Assembly: GCA_051881435.1 (NCBI GenBank)
Contig: JBJEPW010000008.1
Coordinates: forward strand, 1 to 60,280
Length of the DNA stretch: 60,280 nt
Direction of reading: 5' to 3'
DNA from: Fimenecus sp051881435
GTDB taxonomy: Bacteria; Bacillota; Clostridia; Oscillospirales; Acutalibacteraceae
Under the pieces are notes generated by a model. The model made no database searches. It was given only the letters and a program-made list of their open reading frames with translations, and had not been told where the DNA came from. Both the position numbers and the translations under genes were made by a program. Positions 1 through 7,987 of the stretch are shown in pieces. Each line of letters opens with the position of its first letter. Within the stretch, counting starts at the first letter, position 1.

Positions 1-128
1 ATACTCCGATCAGGAATGTACTTGTTGAATGTGTATTCAGTTGTCAAGGTGCTTGAGGTTTTGTCCCTCGATAACCAATTGGGAAATTTCCAAGGCAAAA
101 TAAAAAGATTTTCAAAAAATTTTTTCAT
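1..128 (-). CDS. Small ORF, truncated by window edge, unknown
   Basis: An open frame starts at the ATG at 128-126 and runs leftward to the window edge without a stop (42 codons). It begins MKKFFENLF and is rich in Phe, Trp and Thr. A very strong ribosome site (AGGAGGTGA) lies about 9 bases upstream. I recognise no domain. The frame could be a real small gene or the leader of a neighbouring accessory element; being cut by the edge it cannot be judged further. Confidence 0.35.
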   Translation of the reverse strand, partial: MKKFFENLFILPWKFPNWLSRDKTSSTLTTEYTFNKYIPDRS

Positions 129-152
129 TGTTTTTCTCACCTCCTTTTGGGC

Positions 153-196
153 ATAAAAAAAGCACCCATCACTTCAAAACAAGAAGTGATGAGTGC
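153..196 (-). terminator. Rho-independent terminator, second of a tandem pair
   Basis: A 14-bp stem with one mismatch (162-175 with 183-196) has a 7-base loop and is followed on the minus strand by seven T. It backs up the terminator at 203-233 downstream of lysS. The strong ribosome site of the edge ORF begins just beyond it. Confidence 0.8.
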
Positions 197-202
197 AGTA
201 AA

Positions 203-233
203 AGAAAAAGCCCGCTGATTTCTCAACGGGCTT
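203..233 (-). terminator. Rho-independent terminator after greA-lysS
   Basis: The stem AGCCCG/CGGGCT with an inner TGA/TCA pairing is followed on the minus strand by TTTTCTTTT. It is the first terminator after lysS. Confidence 0.8.
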
Positions 234-269
234 AAATAGTATGAACTTATCGTATGCTATCTCAATCCA

Positions 270-345
270 CCTGAATTTGCATAATTTCAAATTCGGATTT
301 GGCTTAACTTCGGCTTAAATTGGTTTAAGGTTTGGCTTAAACACC
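270..345. repeat. Short GGCTTAA direct repeats
   Basis: The heptamer GGCTTAA occurs at 301, 312 and 334, with the variant GGTTTAA at 322, so copies are spaced about 10-12 bases. They lie in the otherwise empty stretch between the lysS stop and its terminators. No protein or RNA gene is evident. A regulator site or a decayed element are both possible. Confidence 0.35.
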
Positions 346-392
346 TTAGATAAGTCCTGTTTAGTTCAGATATAGCAACTTATAGAAAGTTA

Positions 393-1889
393 TTAGTCAA
401 TCGGCTTCATTGTCGGGAAGAAGAGGACATCGCGGATAGCGGGAGAGTCGGTTAAGAGCATCACCATACGGTCGATGCCGAAGCCGATGCCGCCTGTGGG
501 TGGCATACCCAGTTCCAGTGCATAGAGGAAATCCTCATCGGTGGTATTAGCCTCTTCATCGCCCTGTGCCAGCAAAGCCTCCTGCGCCTTAAAGCGTTCT
601 CTTTGGTCAATGGGGTCGTTAAGCTCGGAATAGGCGTTTGCCATTTCCCAACCGTTCATAAAGAACTCAAAACGCTCAACATATTCGGGATTTTCCGGTT
701 TCTTTTTGGTTAAGGGAGAAATCTCGATTGGGTGGTCAATTACAAAGGTGGGCTGAATAAGGTGCTCCTCTGCAAACTCCTCAAAGAACAGGCTTAAAAT
801 ATCGCCCTTCTGATGACGCTCCTCATATTCAACATGATGCTCTTTTGCAACTGCACGAGCCTCTTCAAGAGTGTGAATTTCATTAAAATCAACGCCTGAA
901 TACTTTTTAACGGCGTCAAGCATTGTAATTCTTTCAAAGGGCTTGCCCAAGTCCATTTCGATACCGTTATAGGTGATTTTGGTTGTACCCAAAACCTCCT
1001 GGGCTACATAGCGATAAAGATTTTCGGTTAAATCCATCATACCGTGATAATCGGTATATGCCTGATAAAGCTCCATCAATGTAAACTCGGGGTTATGGCG
1101 TGTATCAAGGCCTTCGTTTCGGAAAACTCTGCCGATTTCATAAACCTTTTCCATACCGCCTACAATAAGGCGCTTTAAGTAAAGTTCAAGAGAAATACGG
1201 AGCTTAATATCAATATCAAGGGCATTAAAATGGGTTTCAAAAGGTCTTGCCGCCGCACCGCCTGCATTGGGCACAAGCATTGGAGTTTCAACCTCCATAA
1301 AGCCCTGACCGTCAAGATACTTACGGATTGCGCTGATAATCTTTGAACGGTTAACAAAGGTCTGCTTAACCTCCTGATTCATAATCAGGTCAATATAGCG
1401 CTGACGGTAGCGCATATCGGTATTGGTAATGCCGTGGAATTTTTCGGGCAAAATCTGAAGGCTCTTTGAAAGGAGCGTAAGCTCCGAGGCGTGAATGGAA
1501 ATCTCGCCTGTTTTGGTTTTGAAAACCTCGCCTTTAATTCCGATAATATCGCCGATGTCAAGCTTTTTAAAAGCCTTGTATTCTTCTTCGCCGATACAGT
1601 CACGGGCAACATAGGACTGAATATTTCCCTTTAAATCCTGAATATTGCAAAATGATGCCTTACCCATAACACGTTTGGACATCATTCTGCCTGCAACGCT
1701 GACGGTTTTGCCTTCAAGGCTTTCAAAATTCTCTTTAACTTCCGCACTGTGATGAGTACGGTCATATTTAGTTATTACAAAAGGGTCATTTCCCTCTTCC
1801 TGCAAAGCGGTAAGCTTTTCACGGCGAATCTTTAAAAGTTCGCCTATATCCTGCTGAGGCTGCTGTGCCTGCTTATTTTCTTCTGCCAT
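393..1889 (-). CDS. lysS: Lysyl-tRNA synthetase, class II
   Basis: Charges tRNA-Lys with lysine in the cytoplasm. The 498-residue protein has the usual length. It has an N-terminal OB-fold anticodon-binding domain (about residues 55-150) and a class II catalytic core. Motif 2 is visible as FRNEGLDTRHNPEFT and motif 3 as GIGFGIDRMVMLL near the C terminus. I chose the ATG at 1889, preceded by GAGGAGGA, over a TTG two codons upstream. It lies 37 bases after greA and is probably cotranscribed from the greA promoter. The greA-lysS pair is a common Clostridia arrangement. Confidence 0.97.
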   Translation of the reverse strand: MAEENKQAQQPQQDIGELLKIRREKLTALQEEGNDPFVITKYDRTHHSAEVKENFESLEGKTVSVAGRMMSKRVMGKASFCNIQDLKGNIQSYVARDCIGEEEYKAFKKLDIGDIIGIKGEVFKTKTGEISIHASELTLLSKSLQILPEKFHGITNTDMRYRQRYIDLIMNQEVKQTFVNRSKIISAIRKYLDGQGFMEVETPMLVPNAGGAAARPFETHFNALDIDIKLRISLELYLKRLIVGGMEKVYEIGRVFRNEGLDTRHNPEFTLMELYQAYTDYHGMMDLTENLYRYVAQEVLGTTKITYNGIEMDLGKPFERITMLDAVKKYSGVDFNEIHTLEEARAVAKEHHVEYEERHQKGDILSLFFEEFAEEHLIQPTFVIDHPIEISPLTKKKPENPEYVERFEFFMNGWEMANAYSELNDPIDQRERFKAQEALLAQGDEEANTTDEDFLYALELGMPPTGGIGFGIDRMVMLLTDSPAIRDVLFFPTMKPID

Positions 1890-1926
1890 TTTCAATCCTC
1901 CTCACACAAAATCCTGACGACAGGGA

Positions 1927-2397
1927 TTATTTCAAAATCTCAACAATTTTGAACTGCATTGCCCCTGCGGGAGCCTCAACAATTACCTTATCGCCGACCT
2001 TATGACCGATAAGAGCTTTTCCGACGGGAGATTCATCGGAAATCTTTCCCACGGCGGGGTCTGCCTGTGCAAAGCCTACGATTGTATATGTGAACTCTTT
2101 TTTCTTTTTATCAACGATTTTTACGGTTGAACCGATATGAACATTCTCTGTTCCCAAAGACTCAACATCGAGCACCTTTGCGGTTTTAATGATATGCTCA
2201 ATTTCGCTGATGCGCGCTTCAAGCTTTGCCTGATCGCTCATAGCCTCGTCATATTCGCTGTTTTCGGAAAGGTCGCCGAAGCTGCGGGCAACCTTAATTT
2301 TCTCGGCAGCCTCTTTTCTGCCCACGGTTTTTAATTCTTCAAGCTCTGCTTCAAGCTCTTTAAGACCTTCTATTGTGAGTAATGTTTCCTGTGCCAT
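1927..2397 (-). CDS. greA: Transcription elongation factor GreA
   Basis: Rescues backtracked RNA polymerase by stimulating cleavage of the nascent transcript in the secondary channel. At 156 residues it has the standard size. The N-terminal antiparallel coiled coil (about 1-75) carries the acidic tip FGDLSENSEYDEA, whose Asp and Glu act in catalysis. The C-terminal part is the FKBP-like domain. The ribosome site AAAGGAGAC precedes the ATG. A consensus promoter lies at 2466-2494 and a strong hairpin in the leader at 2418-2458. Confidence 0.97.
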   Translation of the reverse strand: MAQETLLTIEGLKELEAELEELKTVGRKEAAEKIKVARSFGDLSENSEYDEAMSDQAKLEARISEIEHIIKTAKVLDVESLGTENVHIGSTVKIVDKKKKEFTYTIVGFAQADPAVGKISDESPVGKALIGHKVGDKVIVEAPAGAMQFKIVEILK

Positions 2398-2417
2398 TTT
2401 AAAGTCTCCTTTATTGG

Positions 2418-2458
2418 AAAAATATGGTACGGCAAAAAATACGGCCGCACCGCCATAT
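2418..2458 (-). terminator. Leader hairpin with U-tract upstream of greA
   Basis: On the minus strand GGUGCGGC (2451-2444) pairs with GCCGUACC (2433-2426); AUAUGG and CCAUAU pairing extends the base. It is followed by UAUUUUU and then the greA ribosome site. The predicted start of transcription (about 2458) lies at the foot of the stem, so every greA transcript carries the hairpin. It can also end transcripts of the upstream gene at 2491. Confidence 0.6.
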
Positions 2459-2465
2459 GGAATAT

Positions 2466-2494
2466 ATTATATTAAATAAATCCTTTTGTGTCAA
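2466..2494 (-). promoter_or_regulatory. Consensus sigma-A promoter of greA-lysS
   Basis: On the minus strand TTGACA (2494-2489), a 17-base spacer and TATAAT (2471-2466) match the consensus exactly. The -35 box overlaps the last codons of the upstream gene, so greA-lysS has its own promoter. Confidence 0.85.
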
Positions 2495-3258
2495 GTGAAA
2501 TGAACATTATCAACGCTCATTTTTTCACGGTTGACATCCACAACATCAAAAACACAATTACCTAAATCAAAAACACCGCAAAGCTCATATAAAGCGGCGT
2601 AAAAGCTGTATTTATCGGTTTGCGGCGGAATAAGAGCGGAATATATATCGGGAACGATAAACTCCCCACCGTTACCGATATTGAAAAAGCCCTGCGGCGT
2701 ATTCACGGTCATTATTCTGCGGTCCAAAGAGATTTTTACCTCTGCTTCTGCCGCGGCGGACTGGACAGACGGACACAGCCCCATACTTTCAATTATTTCA
2801 TCGCAGGTATCTGAATATTCATCTTTTTTGTCGGTTACAACAGTAATACGATAAGCGTAGGGTGAAACCTTTGGCAAAAAGTCAGTGTGCTTTGCGTATT
2901 TATCTATAAAGCAAATATCAAAAGGTTTTTTTCGGCTGTAATTATTCTTTATTATATGCAAAAATGTGTTTTCAGTCATTTTATTATACAGCATTTCGCT
3001 TTTAAATACTCCCAAGCCCTCACATTCAGGCACCGAAACGCCGTCAGCCACAACGAGGCGCTTTGCGCATTTTCCCACACTTTGCACAATAAATTGCCAA
3101 TCTGCCCCTTTTTCCCCCACGGTGGCAGTTAAAATATAAAAAGGAGCTCCTTTGAATACCGGAACTGTTTTTAAATCATATTTATCTTTTTTAAATCTGC
3201 CGAACAGGAATTCAAGCGCCGATTTTTCTCTGTGTTCGATTATCAATACACAAAACAT
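2491..3258 (-). CDS. Hypothetical protein, 255 aa
   Basis: I do not recognise a family. The protein starts MFCVLIIEHREKSALEFLF and appears soluble, with no signal peptide and no membrane segment. The composition is mixed alpha/beta, with scattered cysteines that form no zinc motif. The reading frame is intact and has codon use like its neighbours. Its ribosome site (GGGGGGA) lies in the 3' arm of the hairpin at 3262-3293. Its stop overlaps the greA promoter. It sits between ctp-like and greA and may be translated only when the intergenic hairpin opens. Confidence 0.7.
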   Translation of the reverse strand: MFCVLIIEHREKSALEFLFGRFKKDKYDLKTVPVFKGAPFYILTATVGEKGADWQFIVQSVGKCAKRLVVADGVSVPECEGLGVFKSEMLYNKMTENTFLHIIKNNYSRKKPFDICFIDKYAKHTDFLPKVSPYAYRITVVTDKKDEYSDTCDEIIESMGLCPSVQSAAAEAEVKISLDRRIMTVNTPQGFFNIGNGGEFIVPDIYSALIPPQTDKYSFYAALYELCGVFDLGNCVFDVVDVNREKMSVDNVHFT

Positions 3259-3261
3259 AAA

Positions 3262-3293
3262 AATCCCCCCGCAAAACTTTATGCGAAGGGATT
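3262..3293 (-). terminator. Intergenic hairpin overlapping a ribosome site
   Basis: On the minus strand AAUCCC..CGCA pairs with UGCG..GGGAUU and is followed by UUU and at once by the ATG at 3258. It looks like the terminator of the S41-like gene. Its 3' arm is also the purine-rich ribosome site of the next gene. Confidence 0.6.
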
Positions 3294-3309
3294 GAAATTT
3301 ATTATTGGA

Positions 3310-4509
3310 TTAAGAATTGAGAAGCTCCACAGCCTTTTGATACTGAGCGTCGTCAGCCTGAGAGAGCATTTCAAGCCTTGAATTCTGTTCGGCGGTAAGT
3401 TCAACGGTTATATCGGGCTCCAAGCCTTTGCCGTTAAAGCTTTCGCTCTTATACGGATTGATTTTTGCAACCGTCAGCGCAATCGCGCCGCCGTCGCTTA
3501 ACTCAAACACCTTTTGCATTGTTCCGTTGCCCATTGTTTTGGTGCCGATAAGCTGAGCCATACCGAAATCTCGCAAATCGCAGGCAAAAAGCTCTGCCGC
3601 ACCCGAGGTTTTACCGTTTATCAGCACAGCCATTGAGTAGTTAACGCTGTCTGAATCCGAAGTAAATGTTTCAAGGGTATTCCCCTCTTTATCAACCGCG
3701 GTTGCAAGAGCGCCTGTTCCCTCGGTTGCAACGGGAACAAGAATATCAATACACTCCACCGCATTTGAAATAAGCCCTGTATCAGTATTTCTCACATCAA
3801 AAATAATTGATGATACCGAATTACCGCTCATATATTTCAGCGCTTTTTCAAGCTGTTGTGCGGTAGTGCTGTAAAAGGCGGTAATTTTAATATATCCAAT
3901 ATTGTTTGCCACGCTGTAATAAACCGTTTGAGCCGCATATCCTCTTGCCACCGACACGGTTTTGCTCTCTCCGCCATGGGTGAAGGTTACCTGAACATTG
4001 GTGAGCTTCTGACCGTTAAGGCTTTCCATTAAGTCTTCATAGTTTCCTTGTGAAACGGCTACGGAATCCACCGCGGTTATCACATCGCCCTTTGAAATGC
4101 CCTGAAGCTGTGCGGGAGAGCCCTCGGAAACCTCCGCAACATAAATGTTGTTGTTTTGGCTGTCATAAACGGCAATAATTCCTATTCCGCCCTTATTGCC
4201 CTTTTCTTCCTCTTTATACGCGGCGTAGTCATCGGCGGTCATATAATAACTGTATCTGTCGCCTATGCCCTCAACATATCCGCCGGACATCATGGCGGTA
4301 AGCAGATTTTCGTTTATTTCGCCAAAATAGTTTTCTCTTACCAAATCGTCGATTTCGGACACTGTGGAATAGAGAGTTGCACGGTTCGCCACATCTTTAA
4401 TTATTTTGTTGTAGATTTTCATAGACACAGTCATTGTTATTGTTACTGCCAGCGCCACGGAAAGAAAAATCAATGACAATGTAAGACCTAATGATATTTT
4501 TTTATTCAA
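3310..4509 (-). CDS. S41 (C-terminal processing) peptidase homologue, probably inactive
   Basis: A 399-residue exported protein of the Ctp/Tsp family with one N-terminal membrane anchor (about 9-33). A PDZ domain (about 115-200) carries the GISKGDVITAVDS segment, and an S41 core follows. Compared with Tsp and CtpB, the catalytic Ser position is Gly303 (Ser302 is beside it) and the catalytic Lys position, 25 residues on, is Asn328 in MGNGTMQ; Gln332 is kept. It therefore probably lacks protease activity and may bind peptides or act as a scaffold. It lies 21 bases downstream of the M23 hydrolase gene of the ftsEX operon. Confidence 0.85.
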   Translation of the reverse strand: MNKKISLGLTLSLIFLSVALAVTITMTVSMKIYNKIIKDVANRATLYSTVSEIDDLVRENYFGEINENLLTAMMSGGYVEGIGDRYSYYMTADDYAAYKEEEKGNKGGIGIIAVYDSQNNNIYVAEVSEGSPAQLQGISKGDVITAVDSVAVSQGNYEDLMESLNGQKLTNVQVTFTHGGESKTVSVARGYAAQTVYYSVANNIGYIKITAFYSTTAQQLEKALKYMSGNSVSSIIFDVRNTDTGLISNAVECIDILVPVATEGTGALATAVDKEGNTLETFTSDSDSVNYSMAVLINGKTSGAAELFACDLRDFGMAQLIGTKTMGNGTMQKVFELSDGGAIALTVAKINPYKSESFNGKGLEPDITVELTAEQNSRLEMLSQADDAQYQKAVELLNS

Positions 4510-4530
4510 AGGACATCATCCTTTTCAAAT

Positions 4531-5889
4531 TTATACAAGCGGTGAAGGTAAATACAATTCGGGATTTACTCTGTTACCGTTTAATCGCATTTCAAAATGA
4601 AGATGGGAGCCTGCAACGGGATTTGAAGCCGACGGACGGGGCCAGCAGTTACCCGTATTGCCTACAAGACCGATTACCTGCCCCTGAATAACCTTATCAC
4701 CAACATTAACATAACGAGCGTCAAGATGGCACACAAGGGAGCTTAATCCGTTGCCGTGGTCGATATTTATATAATGGCCGTATGTACCTGCAACATATGT
4801 TGACTTTGTAACGGTTCCCGACGCTACTGCGTAAACCTTTGCACCCTTTGAGGTGTAATATGTCTGTCCGTTGAACACGCGGTTTGCGGGAGCGCAAAGG
4901 TCAACGGAGGCGGTACCTCTTGAACAGTGCTGTGCATATGTAGCAGAATAATATGTGGTTTTGTCCTGCAAGGGGCTTATAAGTCCCTTTGAGGACACGC
5001 GGAAATTATGGCTGACTTCTCCGTTATTAACGCTTCCGTCACCGCTGGAACCGTTGTTGCCTATGTCTTTATCAAGTTGTGCGGCGAAATCCGCTTTTTC
5101 TTTTTCTGCCTTTGCAAGAAGGTCCTGAACAAGCTTACTGTTCTGGTCCAGCTTGCTTATAAGCTCATTTGCTTTATTGAGTTTTGCTTCAACGGCGGCT
5201 TTTTTGCTGTCAAAATCGTTTCGCTTAGCCACAACCTCCTGACGCTTTGTCGCAAGCTCGGCACGGTCTGCGTCAAGCTTTTGCTTGCTTTCAACCTGCT
5301 CTGCCCTTTTCTGATTAAGCTCTTCTACCATTGTATTTAACGATTTGATTTGCTCTTTAAGTTCGCCTACAACTGCTGAATCATGCTTTGAAACCTGCCG
5401 TACAAGCTCACTCCTTGTTAAGAAGTCCTGAAAATCCTCAGCGCTCAAAAATATTTCCAACTCAGAGGTTTCGCCCGCCATATATGCGGCTCTCAGTCTT
5501 TTTTTCAAAACCTCGTATGTTTCATCTATTTTTTCGTTCTGGACGGCAATCTGCTCGTCAACCTGCTTTATTTCTGCATCAAGAGCGGCAATTTTTACCT
5601 CATACTCCTTGATGTCAGCGTCCAGCTTACTGATAGACAGGTTAAGACTGTCCATCTCCGAGCTGATAATAGAAAGTTGCTCGTCATACGATTTTATCTG
5701 CTTTTGGAGCTCTTCAATATAAGTTTCCTGCTGGTCTTTCTGATTGGCAAGCTTTTCAAGTTCTTTTTCCTGCTGTTCGATTTCAGCTTCGATTTCCTCC
5801 AGGGTTTTTGCCGAAGCGGAAATCGGCAAAGACGAAATAATCATCATGAAAGCAAAGATAACAGATAATACTTTAAGACTTTTCTTCAC
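4531..5889 (-). CDS. EnvC/PcsB-like M23 peptidoglycan hydrolase
   Basis: A 452-residue secreted protein with a signal peptide (about 1-27, ending SASA) and a long Glu/Lys/Gln-rich coiled coil (about 28-275). The C-terminal LytM/M23 domain has the SHLHFEM zinc motif and a GNTGN turn. By analogy with EnvC and PcsB, FtsEX would control it through the coiled coil to cleave peptidoglycan at the septum. The usual first zinc motif HxGxD is altered: the position four before Asp is Thr, and the nearest His is nine before, so activity is not certain. The start is GTG, and the gene overlaps ftsX by 17 bases. Confidence 0.88.
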   Translation of the reverse strand: MKKSLKVLSVIFAFMMIISSLPISASAKTLEEIEAEIEQQEKELEKLANQKDQQETYIEELQKQIKSYDEQLSIISSEMDSLNLSISKLDADIKEYEVKIAALDAEIKQVDEQIAVQNEKIDETYEVLKKRLRAAYMAGETSELEIFLSAEDFQDFLTRSELVRQVSKHDSAVVGELKEQIKSLNTMVEELNQKRAEQVESKQKLDADRAELATKRQEVVAKRNDFDSKKAAVEAKLNKANELISKLDQNSKLVQDLLAKAEKEKADFAAQLDKDIGNNGSSGDGSVNNGEVSHNFRVSSKGLISPLQDKTTYYSATYAQHCSRGTASVDLCAPANRVFNGQTYYTSKGAKVYAVASGTVTKSTYVAGTYGHYINIDHGNGLSSLVCHLDARYVNVGDKVIQGQVIGLVGNTGNCWPRPSASNPVAGSHLHFEMRLNGNRVNPELYLPSPLV

Positions 5890-6787
5890 TTACAACACTT
5901 CCTTGTTCCTTAAGATATTTGCCCATTGAGATAAGGCTTCCGAAAGATCCTGTAAAAACACCCACTGCAATAAATGTTATGAAAATCGGGAGTGCATAAT
6001 CCGCAAATTCAACCGGCTTAAACAGAGCAAGCATATTGTTGAACAGCATTACCATGCCCTGATAAAGCCCGGCGAGAACGCCGAAAGAAACGACGCCTGC
6101 GATAATTCCCAAAAGCACACCCTCCACCATAAAGGGCCATCTTATAAACCAATTGGTAGCGCCCACGGCTTTCATAATGCTGATTTCCAGCTTGCGGGAG
6201 AACATTGTGATTTTAATTGTGTTTGAAATAATGAAGAGAGATACAAAGAACAAAAGCAAAACTATTCCTGCACTGACAATTGTAACTGCACGGCGTATGG
6301 AAACGAGCTTGTCCGCAACATCGCCGTTTTCACGAACAGTATCCACAAAATCGAGCTTACGCAAATCCCCGACAGTTTCATCAAAATTATCTAAATCGGC
6401 AATAATAACCTTGTATGCGTCCGGCAACGGATTTTCATCCAAGCCTTCAAGAAGAACAGCGTCATCTCCCATACTTTCAAGCTGCGCCTGAAAAGCGTCT
6501 TCCTTTGGTACAAAAATGCAATCTTTTATGTTATCCATAACCTTAATCTCATTGCCCAACCTTGAAGTATCCTCATCGGTTGCGGAGTCGGAAACATAAA
6601 TCATTACAACATTTTGACTCTCAATTGTATCAAGCAGCGAATTAACATTAAAATAAAGCATTGCGCCCAGGCCTATCATAACAAGGCATGCTAAAAGTAC
6701 CGTAACCGACGCCAAAGACATCAGTCTGTTTACCCAGACATTGAGGAAGCCCTCTTTTGTTAAGTATTTAAGACTTGATCCTTTCAT
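5873..6787 (-). CDS. ftsX: Cell division protein FtsX
   Basis: Membrane subunit of the FtsEX ABC-type complex, which signals from the divisome to cell wall hydrolases. The 304-residue protein has one N-terminal membrane segment (about 25-50) and an extracellular domain (about 55-165). Three further membrane segments follow, with the conserved FSRKLEISIMKAVGATNWFIRWPF loop preceding the second of them. It overlaps ftsE by four bases (ATGA) and the hydrolase gene by 17, which argues for translational coupling of the three. Confidence 0.95.
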   Translation of the reverse strand: MKGSSLKYLTKEGFLNVWVNRLMSLASVTVLLACLVMIGLGAMLYFNVNSLLDTIESQNVVMIYVSDSATDEDTSRLGNEIKVMDNIKDCIFVPKEDAFQAQLESMGDDAVLLEGLDENPLPDAYKVIIADLDNFDETVGDLRKLDFVDTVRENGDVADKLVSIRRAVTIVSAGIVLLLFFVSLFIISNTIKITMFSRKLEISIMKAVGATNWFIRWPFMVEGVLLGIIAGVVSFGVLAGLYQGMVMLFNNMLALFKPVEFADYALPIFITFIAVGVFTGSFGSLISMGKYLKEQGSVVSEEKS

Positions 6788-7764
6788 TCTCCGTCACCTC
6801 CGCTTATTCCGGTGATATTATCAAGGTAGGCGGAATAATCAATACCGTCGTCAACCACAGTATCGTCAACACCGTAGTTTCTCATAAATTCTTCAAGCTC
6901 TTTATCGCTGTTAGGCTGGAAATAGAAAGCAGTATTGGGCTCCTCCTCTATTTCTTCAACAGGAGTTACATCCTCACGGATTTTATCAACCTTTTGCTGA
7001 ATTTCCTGCTCAGCCGCAGACAGCATTTCGGCTTTTGTTTCAAATTTCGGAGCTTCATTCACCGGCTCGGGACTTTGCGTTTCCGCACTGCGGCGATATT
7101 TATCGGCAGTATCGGAAACAACTTCACCTTTGCTGATTGTTATTACGCGGTGATTAAAGCGGCGCACAAGCTCATGCTCATGGGTTACCATTACTATCGT
7201 GGTACCGTTTGCATTTATATGGTTGAGCAAATCTACAATTTCATATGACATTTCAGGGTCAATATTACCGGTAGGCTCGTCCGCTATTATTATTCCCGCA
7301 TTATTCACGAGAGCACGCGCCAGCGCAACCCTCTGCTGCTCGCCTCCTGAAAGATGGGCAGGCAACTGCCTTGCTTTTGAGGTGAGCCCCACAAGACTTA
7401 ACACATAGGGAACTCTTTTGCGGATTTCCTTTTCCTTTGCGCCGATAACGCGCATTGCAAACGCAACATTATCATAAACCGTCATATTGGGAATCAGACG
7501 GAAATCCTGAAAAACTATGCCCATTGTTCTGCGGAATTTGGGAATATCTCTTTTTTTGATTTTGTTCAGGTTATAGTTGTTAATTATAACCGTTCCGCTG
7601 TTGGGAACCTGCTCGCGCATTATTATTTTTAAAAAGGTACTCTTACCTGCTCCCGATGCACCCACAATGAATACAAATTCGCCGTCATTTATTGTTATTG
7701 ACACATCGCGAAGGGCATTTGTACCGTTATCATATGTTTTTGAAACATTTTTGAATTCAATCAC
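6784..7764 (-). CDS. ftsE: Cell division ATP-binding protein FtsE, C-terminally extended
   Basis: ATPase partner of FtsX. The Walker A motif is GASGAGKST, the signature LSGGEQQRVALARAL, and Walker B IIIADEPTGNID. The usual FtsE is about 225 residues; this one has 326. The extra 100 or so C-terminal residues are acidic, rich in Pro and Glu, with a helical stretch around AEQEIQQKVDKI, and end in Gly/Asp. I chose the GTG at 7764 so that the protein begins MIEFKNVSKTY as in the family; another GTG lies three codons upstream. It is the first gene of ftsE-ftsX-M23-S41. Confidence 0.93.
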   Translation of the reverse strand: MIEFKNVSKTYDNGTNALRDVSITINDGEFVFIVGASGAGKSTFLKIIMREQVPNSGTVIINNYNLNKIKKRDIPKFRRTMGIVFQDFRLIPNMTVYDNVAFAMRVIGAKEKEIRKRVPYVLSLVGLTSKARQLPAHLSGGEQQRVALARALVNNAGIIIADEPTGNIDPEMSYEIVDLLNHINANGTTIVMVTHEHELVRRFNHRVITISKGEVVSDTADKYRRSAETQSPEPVNEAPKFETKAEMLSAAEQEIQQKVDKIREDVTPVEEIEEEPNTAFYFQPNSDKELEEFMRNYGVDDTVVDDGIDYSAYLDNITGISGGDGE

Positions 7765-7839
7765 AATATGCACCTTATCCTTAATCTGATATGTTCTCGC
7801 ACATAGTTATACATTATAACTATTATTGAGCATAATTAT

Positions 7840-7870
7840 ACCACAAAATGTTGTGTTTGTAACGCATTTT
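7840..7870 (-). promoter_or_regulatory. Putative promoter of ftsEX operon
   Basis: On the minus strand a TATAAT lies about 75 bases upstream of ftsE, with a weaker -35 (GTTACA) 17 bases further up. Placement is by motif only. Confidence 0.4.
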
Positions 7871-7936
7871 AAAGAAAATTAACATTTATCGGCGGTTTTA
7901 ACAAAAACCTTGTCACAATATATACAAGATACACAA

Positions 7937-7962
7937 AATAAAAGGGCAGTAAAACTGCCCTT
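7937..7962 (-). terminator. Terminator of the CdaR-type regulator gene
   Basis: The 9-bp perfect stem AAGGGCAGT/ACTGCCCTT with a 3-base loop is followed by TTTATTTTG on the minus strand. Confidence 0.8.
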
Positions 7963-7987
7963 CAATTCTTATGCAAAGCGCTGATAT

